From NCBI GenBank assembly GCA_002483765.1, contig DLIO01000016.1:1-15061 (forward strand): DNA of 15,061 nt, given 5' to 3'. The notes under the pieces were generated by a model. The model saw nothing but the letters and a program-made list of their open reading frames with translations, made no database searches and was not told the DNA's origin. Below, in pieces: positions 15,053 to 15,061 of this stretch. Position numbers and translations under genes: made by a program. How positions within the stretch are numbered: position 1 is the stretch's first letter; every line of letters begins with the position of its first letter. This DNA comes from Lentisphaeria bacterium UBA7640. GTDB lineage: Bacteria > Verrucomicrobiota > Lentisphaeria > Victivallales > Victivallaceae.

Positions 15053-15061
15053 TTGATCCCG

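Overview
This window looks like ordinary chromosome from a Gram-negative bacterium of low to moderate GC. A TolC-type outer-membrane protein implies an outer membrane. The gene order does not match any genome I can name. The form of the tRNA-Gln, a eukaryote-like Ser/Thr kinase and a Cdc123-type protein would suit an uncultured Lentisphaerota, Verrucomicrobiota or other PVC-type bacterium, but this placement is a weak inference. No phage, IS transposase, CRISPR array or rRNA is visible.

Left part (1-8546): every protein gene is on the minus strand. Read in the direction of transcription, the order is: aminotransferase, HD phosphohydrolase, Ser/Thr kinase, small membrane protein, palindromic hairpin, dGTPase, citrate synthase, palindromic hairpin, XerC/XerD recombinase, ApbE flavin transferase. 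A tRNA-Gln(CUG) gene lies on the plus strand between dGTPase and citrate synthase. The HD, kinase and membrane genes overlap (4 and 13 bases) and look like one co-translated signalling module. ApbE is tightly coupled to the recombinase, because its ribosome-binding site lies in the last recombinase codons.

Right part (8782-14886): a plus-strand series diverges from the aminotransferase across a 235-base promoter region: rsmI, a TolC-family protein, gltX, def, an unrecognised four-helix membrane protein, and a Cdc123/D123-family ATP-grasp protein. From gltX onward the genes are 7 bases apart or overlap or abut, so they probably form one transcript. Three of the six (rsmI, gltX, def) serve translation. 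The last, D123, belongs to a family whose eukaryotic member assembles initiation factor eIF2.

Most worth a second look are the bacterial D123 protein at the end of a translation operon; the glutamyl-tRNA synthetase, whose connecting domain is heavily remodelled; a family of CG-rich palindromes placed just after last genes; and the HD/kinase/membrane trio with a non-RD kinase. The last 120 bases hold overlapping inverted repeats that may mark the edge of another element.
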